This document shows, piece by piece, positions 42,671-49,039 of a DNA stretch of 64,000 nt (positions are counted from its first letter, which is position 1; every line of letters begins with the position of its first letter). The DNA is taken from NCBI RefSeq assembly GCF_023502425.1, contig NZ_JAMFMA010000002.1, forward strand, positions 558,001-622,000, in the 5' to 3' direction. The stretch is from Flagellimonas spongiicola (lineage in GTDB: Bacteria > Bacteroidota > Bacteroidia > Flavobacteriales > Flavobacteriaceae). The notes beneath the pieces are model-generated. The model was not told the DNA's origin. It was given only the letters and a program-made list of their open reading frames with translations, and ran no database searches. The translations under genes were made by a program, and so were the position numbers.

Positions 42671-43306
42671 ATGGCCAAGAAGCAAAAATTCTATGTGGTT
42701 TGGAAAGGAAAACGACCTGGAATCTATGAGTCCTGGGACGATTGCAAAGCACAAATTGAAGGTTTTAAGGGTGCGCAGTACAAGTCTTTTGCAAAATTTG
42801 ATCTAGCCAAAAAAGCATTTAACGGAAACTACGCTGATTATAAGGGAAAGGGACAAAAAGAAAAGGAACTTTCGCCAGAAGAATTGCTACGCATTGGTGA
42901 GCCCAATTACAACTCTATTTCAGTGGATGCAGCATCTAGCGGAAATCCAGGTAAAATGGAATACCAAGGTGTTGACACTAAATCCAAAAAACGCTTGTTT
43001 AAACAAGGGCCTTTTGAACAAGGAACCAATAACATTGGAGAATTCTTGGCATTGGTACATGGCTTGGCCTTTTTAAAAGAACGCAACAGTAATCGCATCA
43101 TTTATTCGGATTCCCGCATAGCCATAGGTTGGGTACGGAAGAAAAAGTGCGGTACCAAACTACAAAAGAACGCAAAGAACGCTCAACTTTTTGAGCTTAT
43201 AGAACGTGCGGAAAATTGGCTCAAAAAAAACAGGTTCAACACACCTATCGTAAAATGGGAGACAAAAGCATGGGGGGAAATTCCTGCTGATTTTGGAAGA
43301 AAATAA
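42671..43306 (+). CDS. Ribonuclease H1 with N-terminal viroplasmin domain
   Basis: 211 residues. Residues about 5-50 are the viroplasmin / hybrid-binding domain (KFYVVWKGKRPGIYESWDDC), which holds RNA/DNA hybrids. Residues about 75-210 are the RNase H fold: SVDAASSGNPG (first Asp), NNIGEFLALVHGLAF (Glu), IIYSDSRIAIGWV (Asp), and a late acidic residue in IPADFGRK. It removes RNA from RNA-DNA hybrids. Directly behind purN. Confidence 0.92.
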   Translation: MAKKQKFYVVWKGKRPGIYESWDDCKAQIEGFKGAQYKSFAKFDLAKKAFNGNYADYKGKGQKEKELSPEELLRIGEPNYNSISVDAASSGNPGKMEYQGVDTKSKKRLFKQGPFEQGTNNIGEFLALVHGLAFLKERNSNRIIYSDSRIAIGWVRKKKCGTKLQKNAKNAQLFELIERAENWLKKNRFNTPIVKWETKAWGEIPADFGRK

Positions 43307-43379
43307 GGGAGTTAACCATTCAATTTCACGGCATTTTCTTAATTAAATGCCAAGTGCTGGTAAATGGAATATCTAACCG

Positions 43380-43387
43380 TATATTTG
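43380..43387 (+). promoter_or_regulatory. Candidate -7 box of the PfkB kinase gene
   Basis: TATATTTG is a perfect TAnnTTTG match, 16 bases before the ATG at 43404. No clear TTG partner at 19-21 bases. Confidence 0.5.
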
Positions 43388-43403
43388 CAGCAAATTTTAG
43401 CAA

Positions 43404-44330
43404 ATGGGCAAATTGCTGATTGTAGGCAGCGTGGCTTTCGATGATATTGAAACGCCATTTGGGAAGAGTGACAAAATTTTAGGTGGAGCCGGTACCTTTA
43501 TTGGTTTAGCGGCGTCCCAGTTTAATTTGGAATCTGCGGTTGTTTCCGTAGTAGGAGATGACTTCCCGCAGGAATACCTTGACTTATTTACCGAACGCAA
43601 CATTGATATTTCAGGTATTGAAGTTGTTCAGGGGGGTAAAACCTTTTATTGGAAGGGGAAATATCATAATGACTTGAATTCCCGTGACACCTTGGTGACT
43701 GAATTGAACACCATGGCAGATTTCAACCCAATTGTTCCCAACAATTTTAAAGATGCCGACGTGGTCATGTTGGGCAATCTTCATCCAAACATTCAACTAG
43801 GTGTAATAGATCAGATGGAGCAACGACCAAAATTGATCATTGCGGATACCATGAATTATTGGATGAACCATACATTGGATGAATTGATGGAAATGATTTC
43901 AAAAATTGATGTCATTACAATCAATGATGAAGAAGCTAGGCAATTGACCAATGAGTATTCCTTGGTAAAAGCCGCAGCAAAAATCCATGAAATGGGACCC
44001 AAATATGTGGTCATTAAGAAAGGAGAGCATGGAGCCCTATTATTCCATAACGAACACGTTTTCTTTGCTCCGGCCTTACCATTAAAAGAAGTTTTTGACC
44101 CAACAGGTGCAGGTGATACGTTCGCGGGTGGTTTTGCAGGACATCTAACAGAAGCTCAAAACATATCATTTGAAAGTTTAAAAAATGCCATTATCCATGG
44201 ATCTAATTTGGCTTCGTTTTGTGTTGAACGTTTTGGCACGGAGCGCATGCTGAATTTGAAAAAGGAAGAAGTGAGAGCGCGTCTTATGCAATTTAAGGAA
44301 TTGACGCAATTCAATATAGAGTTAACATAA
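43404..44330 (+). CDS. PfkB family carbohydrate or nucleoside kinase
   Basis: 308 residues. Start GKLLIVGSVAFDDIETPFG, glycine-rich loop KILGGAGTFIGLAASQF, and the anion-hole/catalytic motif DPTGAGDTFAGGFAGHL near residue 233. The overall pattern is close to adenosine/ribokinase-like proteins of Bacteroidota often annotated simply as sugar kinase. FDDIETPFG in place of the usual substrate loop means the substrate cannot be inferred. It lies between RNase H and the PurF-like gene and is closed by a terminator; a purine-linked role (nucleoside kinase) is possible from context only. Confidence 0.85.
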   Translation: MGKLLIVGSVAFDDIETPFGKSDKILGGAGTFIGLAASQFNLESAVVSVVGDDFPQEYLDLFTERNIDISGIEVVQGGKTFYWKGKYHNDLNSRDTLVTELNTMADFNPIVPNNFKDADVVMLGNLHPNIQLGVIDQMEQRPKLIIADTMNYWMNHTLDELMEMISKIDVITINDEEARQLTNEYSLVKAAAKIHEMGPKYVVIKKGEHGALLFHNEHVFFAPALPLKEVFDPTGAGDTFAGGFAGHLTEAQNISFESLKNAIIHGSNLASFCVERFGTERMLNLKKEEVRARLMQFKELTQFNIELT

Positions 44331-44336
44331 ATTATC

Positions 44337-44364
44337 GCCCTGAAGAATTTCGGGGCTTTTTTTA
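44337..44364 (+). terminator. Intrinsic terminator after the PfkB kinase gene
   Basis: GCCCTGAA (44337-44344) and TTCGGGGC (44349-44356) form an 8-bp stem with a 4-base loop, followed by TTTTTTT. Confidence 0.9.
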
Positions 44365-44376
44365 TTTGATTTTTTT

Positions 44377-46275
44377 ATGAGTGATGCCATTAAGCACGAA
44401 TGCGGAATATCAATGATCCGTTTGCTTAAACCGCTAGAATACTACAAGGAAAAATACGGTACAGCATTTTATGGGGTAAATAAGATGTACCTCATGATGG
44501 AAAAACAGCACAATCGCGGACAAGATGGTGCTGGCTTTGCAAGTATCAAAATGGACATGAATCCCGGGGAGCGTTATATGAGCAGGGTGCGTTCTGCACA
44601 GCAGCAACCCATACAGGATATCTTTGCCCAAATTAATGAAAGGATCAATACCGCACTGGAGCAGAATCCCGAATATGAAAATGATGTTGCACTCCAAAAA
44701 AAGAACATACCTTATATAGGTGAACTCTTAATGGGTCACGTAAGATATGGCACCTTTGGTAAAAACAGTATCGAAAGTGTTCACCCCTTCTTACGCCAGA
44801 ACAACTGGATGCATCGTAATCTTATCGTAGCTGGTAATTTTAATCTCACCAATGTTAATGAGCTTTTTGGGAACTTGGTGGAATTAGGTCAGCATCCCAA
44901 GGAAATGGCGGATACCGTTACCGTCATGGAAAAAATAGGTCATTTTCTGGACGATGCCGTCGCCAAGCTCTATAAACAAATCAAGAAGGAAGGGTATAAC
45001 AAAAGGGAGGCTTCACCACTAATCGCTGAGCGATTGAATGTTGCAAAAATTTTACGAAAAGCTTCCAAAAACTGGGATGGCGGGTATACCATGGGAGGTC
45101 TACTTGGGCACGGTGATGCATTTGTGGTTCGTGATCCCGCTGGTATTAGGCCCGCCTACTACTATCAGGATGACGAAGTTGTTGTTGTAGCATCTGAAAG
45201 ACCTGTGATACAAACTGTGTTTAATGTTGGTTATGACGAGGTGAAGGAATTGGATCCTGGTCATGCGGTGATTATCAAAAAGAAAGGTACAGTCCACTCT
45301 GAAGAAATATTGGAACCAACTGAACGGAAAGCATGTTCATTTGAACGTATATACTTTTCCAGAGGGAGTGATAAAGAAATTTACCAAGAAAGAAAGATGC
45401 TTGGTAAATTGGTATTTCCTCAAATACTCAAGTCCATTAATAATGACTTGGTGAATACTGTTTTCTCCTATATTCCAAATACTGCGGAAACTTCATTTTT
45501 TGGAATGGTGAAAGAAGCTCAGAACTATTTGAATAAAAGAAAAGAAGAACAGATTCTCGAACTTGGAACCAACATCACCGCGGAGAAACTGAATAAAATC
45601 TTAGATGTGCGACCAAGGATTGAAAAGGTGGCCATAAAAGATGCAAAGCTCAGAACCTTTATCACCCAAGACAGTAGTCGTGACGATTTAGTTGCCCACG
45701 TTTATGATATCTCTTATGGTTCGGTAAAGAAAGGTGATAATCTGGTAATCATAGATGACAGTATTGTTAGAGGTACCACCTTGAAGAAAAGTATCCTTAA
45801 AATATTGGACCGTCTATCCCCTAAAAAAATTGTAGTTGTTTCATCCGCTCCACAAATCAGATACCCTGACTGTTATGGAATAGATATGGCAAAGTTGGAA
45901 GACTTTGTGGCGTTTAAAGCTGCTCAAGCTTTACATGAAGATCATGGCACTACTTCCAAAATTAAAGAGATCTATGAAAAGTGTTTGGCACAAAAAGATT
46001 CCAAGGATAAGGAAGTGGTCAATTACGTGAAGGAATTCTATGCGCCATTTACCGCTGATCAAATTTCAAAGAAAATTGCTGAAATACTAAGTCCAAAAGG
46101 AATCAAGGCAGAGGTTGATATTATTTACCAAAGTATTGAAGGCTTACATCAGGCTTGTCCCAAAAATTTAGGGGATTGGTATTTTACTGGAGATTACCCA
46201 ACCCCAGGAGGTAACCGGGTAGTAAACCGGGCGTTTATCAATTTTTACGAAGGGAAGAACCAAAGAGCTTATTAA
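44377..46275 (+). CDS. Amidophosphoribosyltransferase (PurF-like), long form
   Basis: 632 residues, about 130-150 longer than standard PurF. The N-terminal Ntn-type glutaminase domain starts MSDAIKHECGI; Cys9 after Glu8 would become the N-terminal nucleophile after removal of eight residues. HNRGQDGAGFASI, GHVRYGTFG and DPAGIRPAYYY are typical class II amidotransferase motifs. The phosphoribosyltransferase domain has the PRPP loop LVIIDDSIVRGTTLKKS (about residues 455-471). Insertions lie around residues 60-100 and 360-440. First step of purine synthesis is the expected role; since Bacteroidota often have a second, shorter PurF, this one may be specialised. Followed by the small RNA array. 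Confidence 0.88.
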   Translation: MSDAIKHECGISMIRLLKPLEYYKEKYGTAFYGVNKMYLMMEKQHNRGQDGAGFASIKMDMNPGERYMSRVRSAQQQPIQDIFAQINERINTALEQNPEYENDVALQKKNIPYIGELLMGHVRYGTFGKNSIESVHPFLRQNNWMHRNLIVAGNFNLTNVNELFGNLVELGQHPKEMADTVTVMEKIGHFLDDAVAKLYKQIKKEGYNKREASPLIAERLNVAKILRKASKNWDGGYTMGGLLGHGDAFVVRDPAGIRPAYYYQDDEVVVVASERPVIQTVFNVGYDEVKELDPGHAVIIKKKGTVHSEEILEPTERKACSFERIYFSRGSDKEIYQERKMLGKLVFPQILKSINNDLVNTVFSYIPNTAETSFFGMVKEAQNYLNKRKEEQILELGTNITAEKLNKILDVRPRIEKVAIKDAKLRTFITQDSSRDDLVAHVYDISYGSVKKGDNLVIIDDSIVRGTTLKKSILKILDRLSPKKIVVVSSAPQIRYPDCYGIDMAKLEDFVAFKAAQALHEDHGTTSKIKEIYEKCLAQKDSKDKEVVNYVKEFYAPFTADQISKKIAEILSPKGIKAEVDIIYQSIEGLHQACPKNLGDWYFTGDYPTPGGNRVVNRAFINFYEGKNQRAY

Positions 46276-46366
46276 GGAAAACCCGTATTTAGTCGATTTT
46301 ACAGTGCGTTTCATCGATGAAATATGCAGATGGTCGGATTTATGCCCTCTGGGCAGCCCACAAACC

Positions 46367-46374
46367 TACTTTAG
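46367..46374 (+). promoter_or_regulatory. -7 box of small RNA copy 1
   Basis: TACTTTAG, one mismatch to TAnnTTTG, five bases before the conserved core at 46380. Confidence 0.65.
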
Positions 46375-46379
46375 TATTG

Positions 46380-46454
46380 CCATAGCATAAGTAGGTTAAG
46401 TTCATGGTAAGATTTGGGGCAAAAAAGGTGGAAGCTATTCCACCTTTTTTATTT
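46380..46454 (+). ncRNA. Tandem small RNA, copy 1 of 4
   Basis: The 40-base core 46380-46419 (begins CCATAGCATAAGTAGG, ends GTAAGATTTGGGG) is identical to copies 2 and 3. It contains three TAAG motifs at core positions 9, 18 and 29. It is followed by a terminator: 13-bp stem 46421-46433 with 46438-46450, loop GCTA, and a T-rich tail. The -7 box is five bases upstream of the core. The predicted RNA is about 75 nt with an almost unstructured 5' half. No ORF runs consistently through the copies. No family name can be given without an Rfam search. Confidence 0.8.
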
Positions 46455-46532
46455 TACCGTTTCTTCCCCAACCTGCAATTCAATCGAAAAAACATCTCAA
46501 TACTGTATTTCAGCTAAGCAACTGGGCGTTTA

Positions 46533-46574
46533 TCTAAAAGCTTCTTCAAAGCGAGTTGGTCTGCCTTACATTTG
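46533..46574 (+). promoter_or_regulatory. Promoter of small RNA copy 2 with upstream element
   Basis: TACATTTG (46567-46574), a perfect -7 box, lies five bases before the core. TCTAAAAGCTT (46533-46543) lies 23 bases upstream of it, and the same element with the same spacing is found before copy 3. Confidence 0.7.
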
Positions 46575-46579
46575 GAGGA

Positions 46580-46655
46580 CCATAGCATAAGTAGGTTAAG
46601 TTCATGGTAAGATTTGGGGAAAGCGACCGGAGTAATCTTCGGTCGCTTTATTTTT
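46580..46655 (+). ncRNA. Tandem small RNA, copy 2 of 4
   Basis: Core 46580-46619 identical to copies 1 and 3. Terminator stem of 13 bp, 46620-46632 (AAAGCGACCGGAG) with 46637-46649 (CTTCGGTCGCTTT), loop TAAT, then ATTTTT. The stem sequence shares nothing with that of copy 1 beyond the A/T base, yet length and loop size are the same. The leader GGAGGACC between -7 box and core is shared with copy 3. Confidence 0.82.
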
Positions 46656-46747
46656 GGGGTATCCACAACCATTGCGTAGTCCTTTTCCTTGTTTCCCGTA
46701 CGTTCCCATTACAATACTTGTCGTTCACCCAAATTACAGGAGTTTCG

Positions 46748-46789
46748 TCTAAAAGCTTTCATTTAAACCATGCCTCTGCATTACTTTTG
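46748..46789 (+). promoter_or_regulatory. Promoter of small RNA copy 3 with upstream element
   Basis: TACTTTTG (46782-46789), perfect -7 box, five bases before the core; TCTAAAAGCTT (46748-46758) exactly 23 bases upstream, as in copy 2. Confidence 0.7.
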
Positions 46790-46794
46790 GAGGA

Positions 46795-46870
46795 CCATAG
46801 CATAAGTAGGTTAAGTTCATGGTAAGATTTGGGGAAAGAAGGCGGAGCGTGCTCCGCCTTCTTTATATTT
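46795..46870 (+). ncRNA. Tandem small RNA, copy 3 of 4
   Basis: Core 46795-46834 identical to copies 1 and 2. Terminator stem 46835-46847 (AAAGAAGGCGGAG) with 46852-46864 (CTCCGCCTTCTTT), 13 bp, loop CGTG, followed by ATATTT. Together with copy 2 it forms the closest pair, sharing promoter, leader and core. Confidence 0.82.
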
Positions 46871-46974
46871 GAGTCCCAATGATTTACCGAAATTCCGCTT
46901 CTAAAACATTCTCAGCTTTTTAACCGAAAATCAAAAAATTCCTCAAAAACTTTTGTTATTTCTCACAATACCAG

Positions 46975-46982
46975 TAATTTAG
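46975..46982 (+). promoter_or_regulatory. -7 box of small RNA copy 4
   Basis: TAATTTAG, five bases before the core at 46988; a TTG at 46953-46955 lies 19 bases upstream, giving a normal TTG/-7 promoter. Confidence 0.65.
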
Positions 46983-46987
46983 TTTCG

Positions 46988-47063
46988 CCATAGCATAAGT
47001 AGGTTAAGTTTATGGTAAGATTTGGGACGAAAAGGGTGAGGGCTTCCTCGCCCTTTTCTATTT
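46988..47063 (+). ncRNA. Tandem small RNA, copy 4 of 4
   Basis: Core 46988-47026 differs from the others by C to T at core position 24 and by A instead of G at position 40. Terminator stem 47029-47041 (GAAAAGGGTGAGG) with 47046-47058 (CCTCGCCCTTTTC), 13 bp including one U-G pair, loop GCTT, then TATTT. It ends just before the stop codon of the convergent lipoprotein gene. Confidence 0.8.
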
Positions 47064-47065
47064 AC

Positions 47066-47455
47066 TCAATTCTGGTCATCTTTTTGGTTGTCAGCAGACA
47101 GTTTTAGATTTTCAGAAATCACCTTAAAATTCGTCGCACTGCTAACTTTAATTCCGTTTACAGTTAGTGTTATTGGACCCGTTGTAGCCCCTGACGGAAC
47201 CGTTACCACCAACCGGGTGGTGCTAGCGGTAATTATTTCTGCTTTCTTGCCATTAAACTGAATGGTGTTGTCCTCCAAAAAGTCACCAAAACCCTTTCCT
47301 TCCAAGACCACAATTTCACCTATTGGACCCGTTGTTGGTTGCACACTGGAGATTGTAGTTACCGTTCCATCAAAGGTGTCCACATCATCCTTGTTACAAG
47401 CAAATGCAGCAACTAGCAATAACAATAAGAAGTTCGTATTGGGCGGCTTAACCAT
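47066..47455 (-). CDS. IPT/TIG domain lipoprotein, short
   Basis: 129 residues. Lipoprotein signal peptide with lipobox AFAC, acylated Cys20, followed by NKDDVD. Residues about 35-115 form one IPT/TIG immunoglobulin-like domain: SSVQPTTGPIGEIVVLEGKGF, IQFNGKKAEIITASTTRLVV, VPSGATTGPITLTVNG. The polar tail ends NQKDDQN. The TIG domain is clearly similar to that of the next gene (shared pattern VTVP-GATTG and SS-TNF), so the two are duplicates. Cell-surface or periplasmic; function unknown. Preceded by the 21-bp-repeat operator. Confidence 0.82.
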   Translation of the reverse strand: MVKPPNTNFLLLLLVAAFACNKDDVDTFDGTVTTISSVQPTTGPIGEIVVLEGKGFGDFLEDNTIQFNGKKAEIITASTTRLVVTVPSGATTGPITLTVNGIKVSSATNFKVISENLKLSADNQKDDQN

Positions 47456-47477
47456 GACTTGTTCGCTTTATCATGAA

Positions 47478-47562
47478 CAAAGGAACAGGCTTTACTAATG
47501 CTATTTATACGCCAATTCACGGATGCCTGTTTTGAATTGACAAATAGGCGATTTCAATTGAT
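47478..47562 (-). promoter_or_regulatory. Operator with 21-bp direct repeats and -7 box, lipoprotein gene 1
   Basis: In gene direction: repeat unit 1 (47562-47542, ATCAATTGAAAT...), unit 2 (47541-47521, GTCAATTCAAAACAGGCAT), half-site GTGAATTG (47520-47513), 27 bases, then TTCCTTTG (47485-47478), 22 bases before the ATG. Same geometry as before the two other lipoprotein genes. Confidence 0.7.
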
Positions 47563-47592
47563 TGTGCTTCAGTAACTCCACTTAAATCCAAT

Positions 47593-47622
47593 AAAAAAGT
47601 GCTACCAAGGCAGCACTTTTTT
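47593..47622 (-). terminator. Intrinsic terminator after lipoprotein gene 2
   Basis: AAAAAAGTGCT (47593-47603) and AGCACTTTTTT (47612-47622) are exact 11-bp arms around an 8-base loop, 22 bases past the stop of the gene at 47645. Symmetric, could act in both directions. Confidence 0.9.
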
Positions 47623-47644
47623 GTAACGAGATAATTGATAATTC

Positions 47645-48865
47645 TTATGGCAAAATTTGAGATAATACTTTTATCTCTGTAGTGCGGTTATTACCTTCGC
47701 CCGTTACACTAATAACCTGTATATATCCCTTTACGCCAGCCCCATTCACAAAGCTGTAGATTCCATCTTTTGTAATTGCAATATTATCCAATACTGTTCC
47801 AGTAGAATGGTCAATGATTTGATCAACATCAGTTGAAGTAATAGAAGCAAAATTCATTTCCTCTTCTGCTCTAAATGTGGTTTCAGGGGCTTGATTCCCG
47901 AAGGGATCTGCAAATTCCTTTCCTGCTAGTAAATGCGGTGAAATCAAATTGGGAAACTGGTCGCCTGCAGTACCATCTAATCCAAGGACACCAAATGCCA
48001 TATCTATCGTTATACGATCATCACTCGATAGTTCTTCGGCTTGTCCATTGGTATATACATCTCCATTGCTAGACTTAAACAAATTGCCAATTTCAAAATT
48101 CCCTTGACTACCTAGTGTAATTGGTGTTTCCAGATTGTTATAAACATTCAATAAGGGATATTTTCCACCGCTACCCCCTTGGCCTTGTGCCACTACCTGA
48201 AATTCATATGTAACAGTAGTGAATTCTTCATCATCAGTATCTTTGACCTGAAAGGTCAATACCACAACACTGCCAACAGCGTCATCTACAGGAATAGCAT
48301 ACTCAACATCCCCCTCTGTTTGTGCTGCTATAGCGGCTTTGATTTCCTCTGAAAACACTGAAGCGGCAGTTTCACCATCTACGGATTTGACTAAATCAAA
48401 GCTTTCAAGTCCTTCAGGCACCTCCATACTTAGTATCATAAATACAGATTCCCCTACCTCAAACCTATTTGTTTTATAATCATTATCAGGGGTCAAGGAG
48501 ATAGTTGGTTTACGGTCAACCACACTAAAATTGGTTGAGCTCGAAGCTTCTTCTCCATCTACTTCAACTTCAATTTTTCCCGTTGTGGCACCCTCTGGCA
48601 CGGTAACGGTCAATAGGGTTGTAGTAGCGGCATCTATTGTGGCAGTTTGCCCGTTAAAGGTCACCTTATTGCCAGCAGCAGTGGACGCAAAGTTCTTTCC
48701 CGTAATTTCAACGGTAGCTCCATGATCCCCGCTGGATGGACTAAAGCTTTTGATGCAGAGTGTAGTGCTTTCATCTGGTACGGACTGGTCATCATCTTTG
48801 CTACAAGACAAGGCGAAAAGGCCAGTTGCAACTAATACAATACTTACATAAACAATTTTTTTCAT
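47645..48865 (-). CDS. IPT/TIG domain lipoprotein, 406 aa
   Basis: Lipoprotein signal peptide with lipobox ALSC, Cys21, followed by SKDDDQ. About residues 36-116 are an IPT/TIG domain (IKSFSPSSGDHGATVEITGKNF, VTVPEGATTGKIEVEVDG). Then come about 110 residues that look like a second beta-sandwich (ISLTPDNDYKTNRFEVGESV; VVLTFQVKDTDDEEFTTVTY) and a C-terminal half without recognised fold that contains short Gly-rich and Asp-rich stretches (VAQGQGGSGGKYPLLNVYNN). Surface-exposed or outer-membrane lipoprotein; ligand unknown. No partner porin (SusC-like) gene is present nearby. Confidence 0.8.
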   Translation of the reverse strand: MKKIVYVSIVLVATGLFALSCSKDDDQSVPDESTTLCIKSFSPSSGDHGATVEITGKNFASTAAGNKVTFNGQTATIDAATTTLLTVTVPEGATTGKIEVEVDGEEASSSTNFSVVDRKPTISLTPDNDYKTNRFEVGESVFMILSMEVPEGLESFDLVKSVDGETAASVFSEEIKAAIAAQTEGDVEYAIPVDDAVGSVVVLTFQVKDTDDEEFTTVTYEFQVVAQGQGGSGGKYPLLNVYNNLETPITLGSQGNFEIGNLFKSSNGDVYTNGQAEELSSDDRITIDMAFGVLGLDGTAGDQFPNLISPHLLAGKEFADPFGNQAPETTFRAEEEMNFASITSTDVDQIIDHSTGTVLDNIAITKDGIYSFVNGAGVKGYIQVISVTGEGNNRTTEIKVLSQILP

Positions 48866-48889
48866 GATCTAATTTTTAAGGTTAAAACA

Positions 48890-48974
48890 CAAAGAAATTG
48901 GTAAGTACGTATTAATTACCACCCCAATTCACGGATGCCTGTTTTGGGTTGACAAATGCCGGTTTTGGGTTGAC
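48890..48974 (-). promoter_or_regulatory. Operator with 21-bp direct repeats and -7 box, lipoprotein gene 2
   Basis: Best-preserved copy. Units 48974-48954 and 48953-48933 both begin GTCAACCCAAAAC and agree at 18 of 21 positions; half-site GTGAATTG follows (48932-48925), then 27 bases and TTTCTTTG (48897-48890), 24 bases before the ATG. Confidence 0.78.
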
Positions 48975-48993
48975 TGAACTATTCCCAAAAACT

Positions 48994-49016
48994 AAAAAAG
49001 CCCGCAAATGCGGGCT
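48994..49016 (-). terminator. Intrinsic terminator after lipoprotein gene 3
   Basis: GCCCGCAAATGCGGGC hairpin with six T on the minus strand. Identical over about 27 bases to the terminator at 50711-50736. Confidence 0.9.
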
Positions 49017-49039
49017 TCTATTTTTAATTGACACCAACT

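Noticed and set aside
46309-46355. Palindrome TTTCATCGATGAAA and hairpin TGCCCTCTGGGCA after the PurF-like gene
   Set aside because: Both are real inverted repeats, but they have no T-tract, are not repeated before the other small RNA copies, and cannot be tied to a function.
46604-46825. Plus-strand ORF of 73 codons across small RNA copies 2 and 3
   Set aside because: It crosses a terminator and a promoter, does not keep the same frame in both repeats and has no protein-like composition.
46380-47063. CRISPR-like array (four repeats of about 40 bases)
   Set aside because: Units are about 200 bases apart, each has its own promoter box and terminator, the intervening DNA is not of uniform length, and no cas gene is present.
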